Assembly: GCF_041296385.1 (NCBI RefSeq)
Contig: NW_027184083.1
Span: 248,001 to 312,000 of the forward strand
Origin: Aphelocoma coerulescens
Taxonomy: Eukaryota; Chordata; Aves; Passeriformes; Corvidae
Direction of reading: 5' to 3'
Length of the DNA stretch: 64,000 bases
In this document: piece after piece, positions 20,789 to 33,371 of the stretch
How the letters are laid out: every line of letters begins with the position of its first letter
How positions within the stretch are numbered: position 1 is the stretch's first letter
Program-made: the position numbers and the translations under genes
Notes under the pieces: generated by a model
The model's input: only the letters and a program-made list of their open reading frames with translations
What the model was told of the DNA's origin: nothing
Database searches by the model: none

Positions 20789-21171
20789 GTCACTTTCTCG
20801 CGCTTTCTCATGTCGGAGGAAAATAACCTTAAGGGATGGGACTATGCAATTACATGAATTTATTGTTTAAAATAACAAACGCATCAGTCCAGGCGTGAGA
20901 TTTTACAACACCTCAGAGTAATGGCGACTAGTCACAAGATTTAGGGTTCCATCATAATTTATAACTTTCTAATCCAATAGACACTTAAAACGACACTTTG
21001 TTTTACATTAATGACCTATCACCTGTGGCACTTCTCACTGCAATGCAGCTATGTCTTGACCAATAACTTCTCATGTCATGTACACACAGATGTCTCTCTT
21101 ATACCATCTACATTCTTAACTTAAACTATATAAAACCACACTATTATATTTTAAAACCCTTCACCAAAACA
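20789..21171 (-). mobile_element. 5' LTR (C type) of the betaretrovirus-like ERV
   Basis: Plus strand TGTCACTTTCTCGCG...TTCACCAAAACA, 383 bp, with AATAAA on the minus strand near 20860. Minus-strand TGGTGCCTGGTGTGC follows the LTR end within a few bases and is probably the primer site, but I cannot name its tRNA. The gag ATG is about 230 nt downstream. Confidence 0.7.
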
Positions 21172-21269
21172 CCCAGTGTACAATTTTACTTGTAATGATA
21201 GGAATACAAGTTTGTAATCCTTTTGCTTAAAGTCCACAAATCTCTGTCAATTAAGCCAGACCTAGTCTC

Positions 21270-21854
21270 TTCCAGGGTTGTAAATCAAAGCCTCCTTTAA
21301 TTGCAGGAGTTTCTACTCCTCTGTCTCCCACATAAAAAGAGGAATAACTTCAGGGCAATGCTTGCAAATAGATTTCTCTGAGTTACCTAAATGTGGATGC
21401 TCTAAGTATCTGCTTGTTTTAGTGGCTATATTTTCAGGAGGGCCAGAGGCTTTCCCATGCCAAAACATTTGAGATAGAGAAGTTATTAAAATTCTACTTA
21501 AAGAAATAATCCCTAGATTTGGGATCCCTGAGGGTTTTTACTGAGATAATGGACCCCATTTTGTTTCAGAAGTAGTTGGGGGTGTCAAAATTTCTCCAAA
21601 TAATAGGGAATTTGCACACTCTGTGGAGACTGCAGTAAAGCTTCAAGATAAAAAGAATGAATCAGACTCCTGAGGCAAATTGCAAAATTATTTCAGGAAA
21701 GACAATTTAGATGGGGAGAGGTTTTACCTATTGCTTTGATGAGAATTAGGATAACCCCACGAGTTAGGGAAGGAGTAAGCCCTTTTGAAGTGTTATATGG
21801 AAAACCATATCATATTAGAGAAAAAATGACCAAATGCACTTACAGGGGAAAGGG
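21270..21854 (+). pseudogene. Integrase core, plus strand
   Basis: Readable motifs: QIDFSELP (first catalytic Asp), IPRFGIPEG, DNGPHFVSEVV (second Asp), then ITPRVREGVSPFEVLYGKPYHI from the region before the C-terminal domain, seen in pieces. Frameshifts and stops are frequent around the position of the catalytic Glu. The reading frame resumes after the B LTR at 23131. Confidence 0.8.
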
Positions 21855-23130
21855 TGTAGTGGTTTGGTCCAAAATACTCATCATTGTTTATCTTCTGTGA
21901 GATAAGAATTAGGAGAAATGCAAAGCAGGCACCAAACTTGAAAGAATATAAAGAAGTTTATTAACAGACCTAAAAGAAGAAAAAAAATTATACCACACCT
22001 TCAGAACTCTCCTCCTCCCCCCACCTTCCTCCCTTCTCCCACTGACAATGTAAAAAGCCAACCCTTAAGATGTTCAGTCTGTTTACCACTTCCATAATAA
22101 CCTTGTTCAGTCCATTTAGAAAGAAGAGAAGTCTCTTGCTCATGCTATGAAAACATTATCACAACGAGACAGCCACCCACTTCCAAATATCGTTCAGCCC
22201 ATTTAGGAAGAGGAGTCTCTGCTTGCATGCGAGTCCCTTCCCCCGACTTGCAGCTTTTCCTGCAACTGCTTTCGAGGGTCCACTCATGAAGTTTTTGGGG
22301 TACAATTTTAAGGTTGAGCTGTTCAGAAACAAAAAACAGAGGCCCTCCTCCTTCCCTGGGAGCAAAGGGTCTTCCTCATCTTCATCTTTAGGACTATCAC
22401 TGGGAGCATCTCTAGGAACTGAGGTTTTTCTCCTTTCCCGTTTGGAGCAAAAGTCCTCATCACTTCCATCTCTCCCTGTCCAAGCATCTCATGAAATTCC
22501 AGCTGCATCAGCATCTGCCTATCTCAGCACAGGTGCTTTTGCTCACGAGTTGAACACTCCACCCCCCATATCTTCATGAAATTACAACGGGATACTCTGA
22601 TATATCATAGCTTCACAACAGACTTTCAGCTTTAAGCATCTCCTCTCTCTCTTCCCTCAGGTTTTCAGCTCTTCACAGCAATAAAAGGGTTAATCTCACC
22701 TCGGCCTTGCAGCTTTGCAGCTGGAATGTTGAATGTTGCTTATCTCAGTGGAGAAGGGGAAGAGCCAAGCCGCTCCGGCTGCCCACGGCAAAGCAGGGGG
22801 GGGGTTCCACGGCTGGAATAGGGCCCATTGGCTCCAGGATGGCCGTGGCCCAGCCTGGCCTGGCCCGAGCAGGGCCTGGCTGGGCCTGCTGGCCCCTGCA
22901 CGGGGCTCGCAGCCACCTGTCCCAGCACCAGAAATGAGAGAGAGATGGAGCTGGGGGGGGTTATCTATTCTTAAGTGTGGATCACAGAGGCGGTCACAAC
23001 TTTAAGTGGCTTAGAGAATTGTCCATGTTCAAACTGGCCATCTGATAGTTTCTATCAGGTCATAGAGGAAGCAGTAAGCACCCCTTTGCAAGGACATCAC
23101 CTCCGGGACTATGCTTGCTAACCTATGACA
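21855..23130 (-). mobile_element. B-type solo LTR, copy 2
   Basis: TGTAGTGGTTTGG...ACCTATGACA, 1276 bp, flanked by AAGGG on both sides (21850-21854 and 23131-23135). Sense is minus (AATAAA at 'gtttattaaca'). Inserted in an integrase gene in the opposite orientation. Confidence 0.93.
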
Positions 23131-24045
23131 AAGGGATAATGAGAAATCATTTTTTGTCTCTTTCTTGGGTATTATCCTACCGACACAGGTACCTTAATCA
23201 GCAGGCTCCCCTCCCTTTGGCTGCAGTACACAATTTCACGCCTGGAGACTGTTTATGTTTGACCCTGGAAGGATACACTGTTGAACTAGAGGTGGAAAGG
23301 ACCTTATTTAGTGCACTTGCACCACTGTTAAGGTAGAGGGAATTAGTTCTTGGATCCATTTTTCTTGTGTGACGAGGGCTCCCTTGGATAACCACTGGAC
23401 ATGTATACCCCACTGGAACCTTTGAAACTGAGTGAAACCAAGACCTTTTAATTAATGAATTCCACTTGGGAGTTGATATTTTCTTATGTTGAACTAGATT
23501 GTCCACAGGGATTGTTGTTAATGTTTTGTTTTATACTGGTATTGTTGCCAGTGATAATAATTTTAATCTATAAAAATATTGATTTTTTCATAGTTAATAA
23601 CAATAATGATAAGGCATATGTTGAAAGTAACTTTAATCTTAATTTGTATTGTGAAAACCGAATCTAATCCAATCTTGCACCTTATACAGTCCTTTGGAAA
23701 AATTTATAATGTCATGCAAATTATAGCTTGTTTACTCCTCCCCAAATCAGCCACAAATCCTGTACTTTGGGGAGTAATAACTACAGATTTAGAAATTATG
23801 GGGAAAAATATGTGGAAACATGTAAATGGTAGCAAAACCACTCAGTGCAATGAGAAAGGGAAGTATAGCCTGCAATGGACTCCACCTAATGCTACCAACA
23901 TTGTGAAATGCAACATTTCAAAACCCAAGACCCTTTGGTGAAGTAATTGACTAATACCCCTTGGGGATACCAGATAAACCCCATTGGTTGAATGCCTGGT
24001 ATATGAAACTGAGACTTGAAGAAAATAGGTATTTTTAACAAGTCT
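23131..24045 (+). pseudogene. Integrase C-terminus and env remnant
   Basis: 23131-23450 continues the integrase, with LNQQAPLPL, HNFTPGDC and a terminal LEPLKL stretch. 23600-23945 has a signal/SU-like open stretch (LPKSATNPV, CNISKP) with several Asn-X-Ser/Thr sites, placed where env starts in gammaretroviruses. The transmembrane subunit is not recognisable before the polypurine tract, so most of env is deleted. Confidence 0.6.
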
Positions 24046-24046
24046 C

Positions 24047-24056
24047 AAAGGGGAGA
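24047..24056 (+). other. Polypurine tract
   Basis: AAAGGGGAGA lies 3 bases before the LTR start, as expected for the plus-strand primer of a gammaretrovirus-like element. Confidence 0.75.
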
Positions 24057-24059
24057 TTT

Positions 24060-24558
24060 TGTTGAAATAAAGTACCATGAGAAGGTTAAAATAAATCACT
24101 GAAATATAATACAGGATAAATAAACTTATGAAAAATGAGGGACTAACCAAAACTGCAGGAACCAAGAGCCATGATCTGAGAAGTGAGAGTAGGACACTAT
24201 AAATCAAACTGCAAAGCCAAAGAAGTGAACTTTGTGCTAGCCTTATTCAGTAACATAGTAAAATACCTGCTCATAGGCTGTGATCGCCCCTTCCTCATAG
24301 AGCATGTGTGGTAAAATAAGTGTGCACTGTATCTATAAACAGAGATGAGAGAATTCAAAGCCAATGACTATAGCTTTAGGTTGTTATATTTATGGGAAAT
24401 GCCAATTTTTTTTTTCTATGCATATAAAAATGAAGGCCTGGAAGACTGAGGGGGTGTTGGCTTTGTGGATTTATTACTTAGCATCCATCTCTATACAGAC
24501 ATGAAATAAACAAATAACTCTGTGTGTGGATCAGCTTCCTGCATGCTGGGTGTCAACA
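24060..24558 (+). mobile_element. 3' LTR (D type) of the plus-strand provirus
   Basis: TGTTGAAATAAAG...GGGTGTCAACA, 499 bp, with near-inverted terminal sequence (TGTTGA/TCAACA). It contains TATAAAAATG near 24424 and AATAAACAAATAA near 24507, in the right order and spacing for U3, R and U5. Confidence 0.85.
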
Positions 24559-25621
24559 ATAGAATGGAGTGCATTTGTCAGGTTGGGTCCTAAATTTAAG
24601 AAAACTCCTGGACCACAGTCATAGTTTGTTTTATTGTTGCTTAACATGATTTGGTCACTGCCACATGTATTTAGTTTCAGTTTCAACTGTGTTTCTCCTA
24701 TATTTCTCTTGCAAATTTGTCAATTGCAATGGATCCCAGGGCTTGGTTCACATAGTAGGTCGTGGATGACCACTCCAATGTCCCATCTTTTTTTTCCATT
24801 TTAGCAACGAGTCTGCCTTCATATTCAGGAGGATTTTTGGGTGTGATAACTCACCCTTAAGGGGAAGGAAGCACCTAAGATTCATAAATGCTCATTGGTC
24901 GAGAGGAATGATGATGAAAGGGAAGGTGAAAGGGAAGAGAGGAATTAAAGGGGAAGAGATGAATTTTAAAAAAAAGAGAGAAAGGAAAAGGAAAAGAAAG
25001 AGGGGAAAAAAGAAAATTAAAGAGGTAGAGATGAATTAAAGAAAGAATGGAAAAGAAGAAAAAGAGCGAGAAAATGAGAGAATTAAAAGGAAGAAAAGGA
25101 GGAGAAGAGATCACCAGTCCTGGTTCCAGAGTCGATCCAGCTGAGGAAATGCTGATCCTGGTTTCAGCATTGATCCAGCTGATAAGTGGTGATCCAGCTG
25201 CATTGGTCTGGCTGATGAGATGTCCAGGGTGCTGGAGGCACCATGGGCTTTGGCGGGGGTACCTTTTTATGGACAGGATCTCGCTTTCTATGTAAATTAG
25301 TTATTATGCTCAGTCCATTCTTTCAGGCCTTTCTGGAAATGGGTTGGAGGACTTTAAGGGTCTTTGGTGATCCAAATCCCACCTTATAATCCATGTCAAC
25401 TTCCTGCCAATCATTCCTGTGCTTGTGCTGTAGTGTTTTGGTTCTTTCTCATGGAAAAGTGCTACCCTATCTCTGCCTGGCCCCCCTTCTCCAGCCAAAA
25501 CTTGTTATTTCTCATGGAGTGCAAATAACAGTAGTCCTTGGTTGTTACCAACAATTCTTTTCTGTTATTACTAACGGTACTTGGTTGGCTCCAAAGCCAT
25601 CCAGTTATCAGTGTTTGAGAC
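24559..25621. other. Unassigned spacer with purine-rich tract
   Basis: 24559-24885 shows nothing I recognise. 24890-25110 is a low-complexity GA-rich stretch (ggaaaagg, gaaaaagag units). 25110-25620 has several imperfect copies of 'gatccagctga', and the minus strand reads CCATAAAAAGG near 25268, which could be an LTR promoter. No ends can be assigned. Confidence 0.35.
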
Positions 25622-26259
25622 TGTGCTGGTTTGGCCAAATTTAGAAATATATCCTCTGAAAGAAGGCAGGTTACAAAACCACCCCTTCCCCACCAGGTTC
25701 GGGAAAAAATAAATTTTCCTCAAAGGAAAATGAAAGAGATAAAAACTATTTATTTAACAAACACACAGGAAAAGGAAAATAATGCTAAATGATAAAATCT
25801 CTCGCTGTGGAGAAAAAACCTGGGAAAGTGTTAGAGTCCTCCCTTTGGTCTCCTCGGAGCTGGGGCTTGGCCCAGGGCCAGGCCCTGTGCTCGGTGGAAA
25901 CTCCTCCCGATGTGTTCTGATGTTGAAGCAGCCCAGCAGAAAAGGGAAAAAATCTGAAATGCCAGGGGGAAGAAAAAGTTCAGCTCTCAGTCTCTCTCTG
26001 GAGAAAAAGCAGCTGAAAAACTGGCCAAAAGTTGACTGGAAAGCAGCAATCCAAGTGCTTCCTCGCTCCCCTGCCACAGCTGAAAAAAAGTCGCTATCTC
26101 TGTGTGACCTTGAATAAGCTGCAAACTGCCTTGAAGAAGTTTTGCTCAGGTTTTCCTCCCCCCTCTCAGGCTCAGTTTAAAGGCATAGAAAGGCACAAAA
26201 TTAATTCCTGGGCATAGGGCAGCGATATGGGATACACATCAAAAAGTAACCCCAAGACA
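25622..26259 (-). mobile_element. E-type LTR, copy 2
   Basis: TGTGCTGGTTTGGCC...ACCCCAAGACA, 638 bp, same layout as copy 1 without the terminal duplication. No matching TSD (GAGAC / CATTT), so it may have been rearranged or the ends mutated. Confidence 0.88.
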
Positions 26260-26854
26260 CATTTGCCCCATATCTTCTGGGAATTGGGAGTTCAAAGGAT
26301 CTCACTTTGGACGGCTGTTTATAGGGTCATTAGAGAGTGGGCTTTAGTACGTTTTCATCCTGGCTGCAATTTGAGTTGGTAACTTTCTTGGAAGGTCCAA
26401 TAATAACAATATTATTCCATTTGGGTTGTTATTCAGTCAAAAAAACTAAGTTTCCAAGGTTGTTCATTAAAAAACATATGCTCATTAGACACTTGTTATT
26501 TCCTGGGAACAGAGAGTGTTTCTGATGAGCTCAAGAGGGGCCTAGTCCAGGTGCAGTTCATCAAGGTCGAGGCAGAACAAGCATTTCTCAGATCATAGTG
26601 CGGCCCGGAGGGGGGGGATGCACCATCACAAGTCATTCCGTAACTAGAGTCAGCTTCTCTGGGCCTCTATCGTGGGGAACAAAGAATCATAGTCTTCTGG
26701 TTTGCTGTCATTGGGATCACTCCAGATATCTCCATCCCAATCTTCAGGGCATACTATTAGTTTCCTAATCTGTATGATGCTAGGGGAATGGGGAGCCTGT
26801 ATAAGCATTATTTTTACCTTTTCTCCCAACTTTTGTCTTTTCTTCTTTTCTTCA
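26260..26854 (-). other. Unassigned spacer with a short gag-like open stretch
   Basis: The minus strand from about 26850 to 26640 is open for some 65 codons, starting EEKKRQKLGEK and including CPEDWDGDIWSD, ending at a stop. Composition suggests a retroviral matrix/linker fragment, but I cannot assign it. The rest shows nothing. Confidence 0.3.
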
Positions 26855-26872
26855 CAGAATGGGTAAGGTTGG

Positions 26873-27553
26873 TGCTACTAATGAGAGGGGAGAGCTTAGA
26901 CAAGTCCCTGCTTTTGCCCAGGTTTCTGGCAGTAGACAGCAGCTTTTATTGAGGCAGCCAGCACCCCAAGCCCACTCTCACTCACACGTCCTTAATAATG
27001 ACCGATCAGGTCTATTACAACATGGATTATTTATTGAATGGACACAAGGAATACAGACATAAGACTTTAAACAGACTACTTACTACACAGGATAACACAA
27101 AAGAACTACTAGTAGATAAAAAATACAGTGCATGATAATAAAGGTACCTATATTACAGCTAGTGAAGAAATAGTATAGATTAGGAGCCAATGTCACTTAC
27201 CAACGAATGATAGTGGTGTGCAGAAGTCTCCTAATTTCTCTCAATCCCAGGGAAGTATCTCAATACCAACGTCTCAGCATTGAGGAGAACTCTCCACACC
27301 CTCAGAGAGTGTATAAGAGATTTCTGATTTTATGAAAATCATAGTGGTCTTTTATAGTTGTAAAAGTGCTTGTCTGTCAGTCACTTATTTCTGCTTATCT
27401 TTTTCCCATGTATTCAAGGCAGGATGTTTATTTCTGACTAAGGGTGTTTTCAGCCAAGAGAACGCACCACAAGGCAAACCATTCCGGCCTAGTTTAGCCA
27501 TGAGGGAAGTAGATAAGCTTTTGCTGTGTCAGGGAGTGAAAGGTCCTGTCACA
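26873..27553 (-). mobile_element. I-type solo LTR, copy 1
   Basis: TGCTACTAATGAG...GTCCTGTCACA, 681 bp, flanked by GTTGG (26868-26872 and 27554-27558). The minus strand carries TATAAAAGACC near 27350. Second copy at 49134-49800. Confidence 0.92.
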
Positions 27554-27699
27554 GTTGGAAGGGACCACAGTGGGTCATCTGGTCCAACCTCCCTGTTCAA
27601 GCAGGGTCATCCTAGAGCACATTGCACAGGATTGTGTCCAGACGATTCTTAAATATCTCCAGTGAGGGAGATTCCACAACCTCTCTGAGCAATCTGTTC

Positions 27700-28130
27700 T
27701 GTTAGAAGCTCAGCGGAACGAGGAGCCCCGGCCCCAGCGGGGGGAGAGAGAAACAGTCCAAAACCAATATGGTTGATAAGCGAACTCTGTTTATTAGCAG
27801 TCCAAAGGCACTTATATAGTATACCAGCTTGTCAGCTCTTAAGTGGCTTAAAGCTTATCAAGACACATTTCTATTTCTACATAATTGGACTTACATTGGC
27901 AAGTTTTCATAGTCTTGTTATGATTAAAAGAATTCAGTGCTCACCTCCCTCGTTCACTCCCGGATAGTACAGCTGCAAGTTTTTCACTCCCTCTCTGTTT
28001 CTCAGGCCTGCTTGTTATCTTTCACACAGGGACTTTCCCATGGAAAGTTTTCTCACACACAAGCCTAAAACTTCCAGGCCTATTGCTTGCACAGTTCTTT
28101 TATTGATCCCAATAATTATATTTCCCAACA
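27700..28130 (-). mobile_element. J-type solo LTR with 6-bp TSD
   Basis: TGTTAGAAGCTC...TTTCCCAACA, 431 bp, flanked by CTGTTC (27694-27699 and 28131-28136). The minus strand has TATATAAGTG near 27815 and AATAAA near 27790. A 6-bp duplication is typical of alpha/betaretroviral integrases. Confidence 0.93.
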
Positions 28131-28802
28131 CTGTTCCAGTGCTTGGTCACCTGCACAGTAAAGGAGCTCTTCTTCATGTTCAAGTGGAATTTCCTGTGCA
28201 TCAATTTCTGCCTGTTGTTCCTTGTCCTATTGCTTGGCCTCCCTGAGAAGAGCCTGGCTCCATCCTCTTGACACCCTCCCTTCAGATACTTACAGGCATT
28301 GATGAGGTCCCCTCTCAGTCATCTCTTCTCGAGGCTGAACAAGCTCCACTTCCTCAACCTTTCCTCTTAAGAGAGATGCTCCAGTCTCCTAATCATCTTT
28401 TTTGCCCTCCACTGGACCTACTCTAGGAGCTCCATGTCTCTCTTGTACTGAGGAGCCCAGAACTGGACACAGCACTCCAGATGTGCCTCACCAGGGCTGA
28501 GTGGAAGGGCAAGATCAACTCCCTCGACCTGCCGGCAATGTTGTTCCTAATGCACCCAAGGTTTCCATAGGCCTTGGCCACAAGGGCACACTGCTGCCTC
28601 ATGGACAGCTTATTGTCCACCAGGACCCCCAGGTCCTTCTCCACAGAACTGCTTTCCAGCAGGTCACCCCCAGCCTGTGCATGGGGTTATTCTTCCTCAG
28701 GTACAGGACTCTGCACTTGCCTTTGGTGAATTTCAGAAGGTTCTTCTCTGCCCACCTCTCCAACCTGTTCAGGTCCTTCTGAAGGGCTGTACAGCACTGC
28801 AA

Positions 28803-28967
28803 GGTATCTTCCTCTAATTGTTTTTGCAGCAGTTCCATTTTTAAAGACAGCACTATATATACACCTTCTATTTCCTTCTCCAGGTCCTGTTCCTTCCTTT
28901 GTCTTCTCTCCCTTTCTTGATATGCAGCTTCTAAACCAGTATCTAGCATCTCCTTTCCCTTTTCCAT
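28803..28967 (-). pseudogene. Coiled-coil N-terminal gag fragment
   Basis: The ATG at 28967 opens a charged helical stretch (YQERERRQRKEQDLEKE) with heptad-like spacing and no stop until CR1 sequence begins at 28802. It lies about 130 nt after a primer-binding site and an LTR, so it is the expected gag start of that element. I do not know the family; the identification as gag is from position only. Confidence 0.55.
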
Positions 28968-29095
28968 CCTTTATATGACCCCTAAATGCCTTTAAGCGGT
29001 CTTCAACAACTTAATTATGCCAATTGTTATGAGCCTGGTCTTCTGAGAATTTGGGACTCATTCACTCTATGCCTCTGTAAATAATATTACTTGCC

Positions 29096-29113
29096 ATCCT
29101 GCTGACTACTCCA
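29096..29113 (-). other. Primer-binding site, tRNA-Ser-like
   Basis: Minus-strand TGGAGTAGTCAGCAGGAT matches the complement of the vertebrate tRNA-Ser 3' end (TGGCGTAGTCGGCAGGAT) at 16 of 18 positions, three bases inside the K-type LTR end. Confidence 0.65.
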
Positions 29114-29116
29114 ATT

Positions 29117-29820
29117 TGTTGCAAGTGGAGTGACGCAGCTCACTCCTGAGAGAAGCAACAATATAGTTTACTGACAATGAGTTAACAAAATTCAATGGTA
29201 AATGCAACAGTGGTTTAACAAAATTCAATGACAAGGTACACTTGATTATTTACTGAATAGAAGACAGGGTCAGGCAAAACTTTCAGGGAGCCCCTCCCCA
29301 TGAGTCACGAGGTGCAGAAAATACCCCCTTGCTTTCTAAATGCTTTCTCAGGAGTCTAATTGCAGCTGGATCCAAGCCTGGTCCCAGACTTGGTCAACAG
29401 TTTGTCTAAAGGATTATATGTGCACAATCAATCCTTCACATCACTTAGCTAAGATTTCAAAGTTTAGTATGCTATTAATCTGTTGCGGCAAAGAATCTCT
29501 CATCCTTGAGGAATAACTTTAAGAGGTGTCCCTCCTCAAGGGGAGATCCTGGCATGCAGCCTGCTACTGTGCAGGAAAGCTCACCAGGCCCTGGGCTGTC
29601 CACTATTTATGAAGTAAGGTCATTGACTTATATTTGCATACTGGAAAGATGCCTAGGTCACAACCTTTGGCTACCATGTTGCTATTCATCCCCCAAATTC
29701 CAGAGTAAGCTGGATACAGCCATCATAACTCCCACTGGTAATTATGGCTTAAACAGTGGGGCAGGGGGATGAAGGAAGGAAGCAAGCAAGCAAGCAAGCA
29801 CACCATCACAAGCCAGAGAT
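29117..29820 (-). mobile_element. K-type 5' LTR, minus sense
   Basis: Candidate ends TGTTGCAAGTGG...CACCATCACA. The adjoining primer site on the left supports the left edge. The right edge is tentative and no TSD is expected for a 5' LTR whose partner is missing. An AAGC tetranucleotide run lies near the right end. Confidence 0.6.
29775..29810. repeat. Short (GGAA)/(AAGC)n microsatellite
   Basis: A few 'ggaa' units followed by five to six 'agca' units. Simple-sequence slippage. Confidence 0.8.
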
Positions 29821-30070
29821 GAGTTTGTGGCCATACATGCCAGGAAATATCACAGGACACTGACCAGCCCCAGTGTCAGGCTGTGTTTCATGCTGCATAT
29901 CGAGCAACTCTTTTGCTACAGCTTTCGAAAACAAATCAAGGGTGAAAAGCTGCTGGTAAAGCAACTAGCAGGAATTCTTTTTGATCTCCAGAGGAGCTGC
30001 TGTTTCAAGTTCATAACATAGAATCATAGCTCAGAGAAGGGTTTCTATAGATTTAGCTATGGTTGTCGTG

Positions 30071-30713
30071 TGTGCCGGTTTGGCCAAATTTAGAAATATA
30101 TCCTCTGAGAGAAGGCAGGTCACCACCCCTCCCCCACCAGGTTCAGGAAAAAATAAGTTTTCCTCAAAGGAAAGTGAAAGAGATAAAAACTATTTATTTA
30201 ACAAACACACAGGAAAAGGAAAATAATGCTAAATAATGAAATCTCTCGCTGTGGAGGAAAAACCTGGGAAAGTGTTCGAGTCCTCCCTTTGGTCTCCTCG
30301 GAGCTGGGACTTGGCCCAGGGCCAGGCCCTCTGTGCTCGGTGGAAAGTCCTCCCAATGTGTTCTGATATTGAAGCAGCCCAGCAGAAAAGGGAAAAAAAT
30401 CTGAAATTCCAGGGAAGGGAAAAAAAGTTCAACTCTCAGTCTCTCTCCGGAGAAAAAGAAACTGAACAACTGGACAAAAACTGACCTGGGAGCAGCAAGC
30501 CAAATGCTTCCTTGCTCCCCTGCCACAGCTGTGAAAAAAAAAGTCACTATCTCTGTGTGACCTTGAACAAGCTGCTAACTGCTTTGAAAAAGTTTTGCTC
30601 AGTTTTTCCTTCCCCCTCTCAGGCTCAGTTTAGAGGCATAGAAAGGCACAAGAATTAATTTCTGGGCATAGGGCAGAGATATGGGATACACATCATAAAG
30701 TCCCCCCAAGACA
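30071..30713 (-). mobile_element. E-type solo LTR, copy 3
   Basis: TGTGCCGGTTTGGCC...CCCCAAGACA, 643 bp. Flanks TCGTG (30066-30070) and TAGTG (30714-30718) match at 4 of 5, a plausible aged 5-bp TSD. Confidence 0.88.
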
Positions 30714-30799
30714 TAGTGCTAGGTCAAGACTTTCCTTGCTGGAACTCAATCACAGGGTAGCTTTCACTCTGCTGAATACTCCTTGAATGCAAAGGCCAG

Positions 30800-31544
30800 T
30801 GTGAGAAATGAAGCCCACTCCTCTTTTTGGGGCTTTATAAATTTAATAAGGGACAATAGGGGACAAAGGTCATTTAAAGCCAATGGACAGCGCTGGGTGC
30901 TTAGCTCATAGCCAGAGGCACAAACACTTACACAAACTTCCCGGTTATATGCTTTAGCATCATGCATGTTAATAAACTACAATGCATATGCATAGTTTTT
31001 TTCTGAGAACTAATTTACAATTTTTCTAGAAGGGATTAACATAGTCCCTCCCCCGACCCGCCTTTTAGAGCATGTGTATTATGATTGTGGGGGTCCTTGG
31101 GGGTCTTCTCCAATGAAGGCTCACGTCACAAACTTTTCAACTTTGTCTTTGGAGCATGTGCAGTTATGGTGTTCCTAGGTCTTTCTGGATCCAACCGGTT
31201 TAAATTCTTTACTTGGTGATTTATTGGCTTCACTTTTGCCCACTTCTCGTTAGCACATCCTGCTGCTTCCCTTATCTAGCTATACTTGCTTATTTTTGAA
31301 ATTATCCACCTGGCGTTTCCGTTTATTTAAGCATTAAGTGATTAATTAACCCTATACTAGCTCTTACATTGTATAGAAGGTTATGATTCAGATTATATAG
31401 GTATCTTATAACTCAAGCTATATTAGCATCTTGTAACTTTGACCCCAGTAATGTTAACTAGTTAATATCTGCATAGCAAAGTTATTCTTAACATGTTTAC
31501 ACATAATAATTCCTAACATATTCTAATACATAATATTTCTTACA
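30800..31544 (-). mobile_element. Probable L-type LTR
   Basis: Candidate ends TGTGAGAAATGAAG...TATTTCTTACA, 745 bp, with 'gctttataaatttaataa' near the left end, which in minus sense supplies AATAAA-like and TATA-like elements. No TSD matches, so ends or status are uncertain. Confidence 0.5.
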
Positions 31545-31632
31545 TTTCACTACCCGCGAAAGTCAATGCTATAATAGCTGTTTATCACACCACCAGGTAG
31601 TAGCAAGAGGAAAAGCTAGTATAATTTGTAGT

Positions 31633-32683
<1,051 letters not shown>

Positions 32684-32775
32684 GTAGTGTTTTCATCAAA
32701 AGCTTTTCCTCAGCTTTTACAGAATGCACTGATGTCTTAATGTGACAGATCCTATTTTTAAGGTTAACAGCTCCC

Positions 32776-32862
32776 TTCTGGAATCACAGAATGGTTGAGG
32801 TTTGACAGGACCTCTGGAGATCATCTAGTCCAACCCCCTTGCTAAGGCAGGTTCATCCTACT
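32776..32862 (-). mobile_element. CR1 3'-end fragment
   Basis: 'atcacagaatggttgaggtt' followed by 'catctagtccaaccccctt' is the CR1 3' UTR in minus sense, severely 5'-truncated. Confidence 0.85.
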
Positions 32863-33007
32863 GTTGTCTGGAAAATGAGCAAGAGAAAGAGCTTTTAGGA
32901 CTTGATATTTAAATTGGATAAATTAAGCTGCTTTACAAGGTCCAGTGAACAGGAGTATGGACTATCTCATGGTGGCTTTGTTGCAGACTTGCCATCAGGC
33001 TAATTAT

Positions 33008-33371
33008 ATTACCAAATGTCAAAAATATCGGAATGAGTCTCTCCAACACTAAAGTTATGTTAAAAAGGGCATCATTTATTCAGGCCTGAAGGTGCATGAT
33101 GGAGATTCTAACCTAACGTGGACCTGTGATTTTACAAGAGTGTTGCTTATATACAGTTGCTACATGCATATTGCAATTTACCCATGACCATAAATCCCAT
33201 CCCAAGTTCCCAGAGATTCAGTGCTTTGTTTTGTCTATCGCTGCATTCTTGGGCCAGATGTCTTCTTATCTCCCAACCATCCTTGCTGAAAGCAGCTTTC
33301 ACATGCCTTGTTTCTCTGCTAAAAGTTTCACAGGCACAGTAAAAATGGAATTAATCCTTTTGAGATCAATT
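33008..33371 (-). mobile_element. P-type LTR, copy 1
   Basis: Aligns along its length with the LTR at 43737-44069 ('catttattcaggcctga', 'acagttgctacatgca', 'cacaggcacagtaaaaa'). Minus sense, with TATATAAG near 33155 and AATAAA near 33078. Left end eroded; TSD not found. Confidence 0.75.

Larger units (their letters stand above)
21172..24558 (+). mobile_element. 3' half of a plus-strand gammaretrovirus-like provirus
   Basis: Plus-strand integrase (about 21270-21854 and 23131-23450), env remnants (23600-24045), polypurine tract and 3' LTR (24060-24558). The integrase is interrupted by a solo B-type LTR. Its left edge abuts the C-type LTR at 21171 with no duplication. gag, pro and RT are absent. 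Confidence 0.85.
26855..28802 (-). mobile_element. CR1 LINE, copy 1, carrying two solo LTRs
   Basis: The CR1 3' end lies at the left ('cagaatgggtaaggttgg'), followed by CR1 3' UTR and ORF2 tail ('catctggtccaacctccctg', 'ctgcacagtaaaggagctc', 'ccaggacccccaggtcc'). Co-linear CR1 is found in 26855-26872, 27554-27699 and 28131-28802, with LTRs between. The 5' end is truncated at about 28802 in an ERV gag. Non-coding by decay. Confidence 0.9.

Noticed and set aside
25622..26259. Looked for a TSD around E-type LTR copy 2
   Set aside because: GAGAC and CATTT do not match and no shift of the ends improves it; recorded as LTR without TSD.
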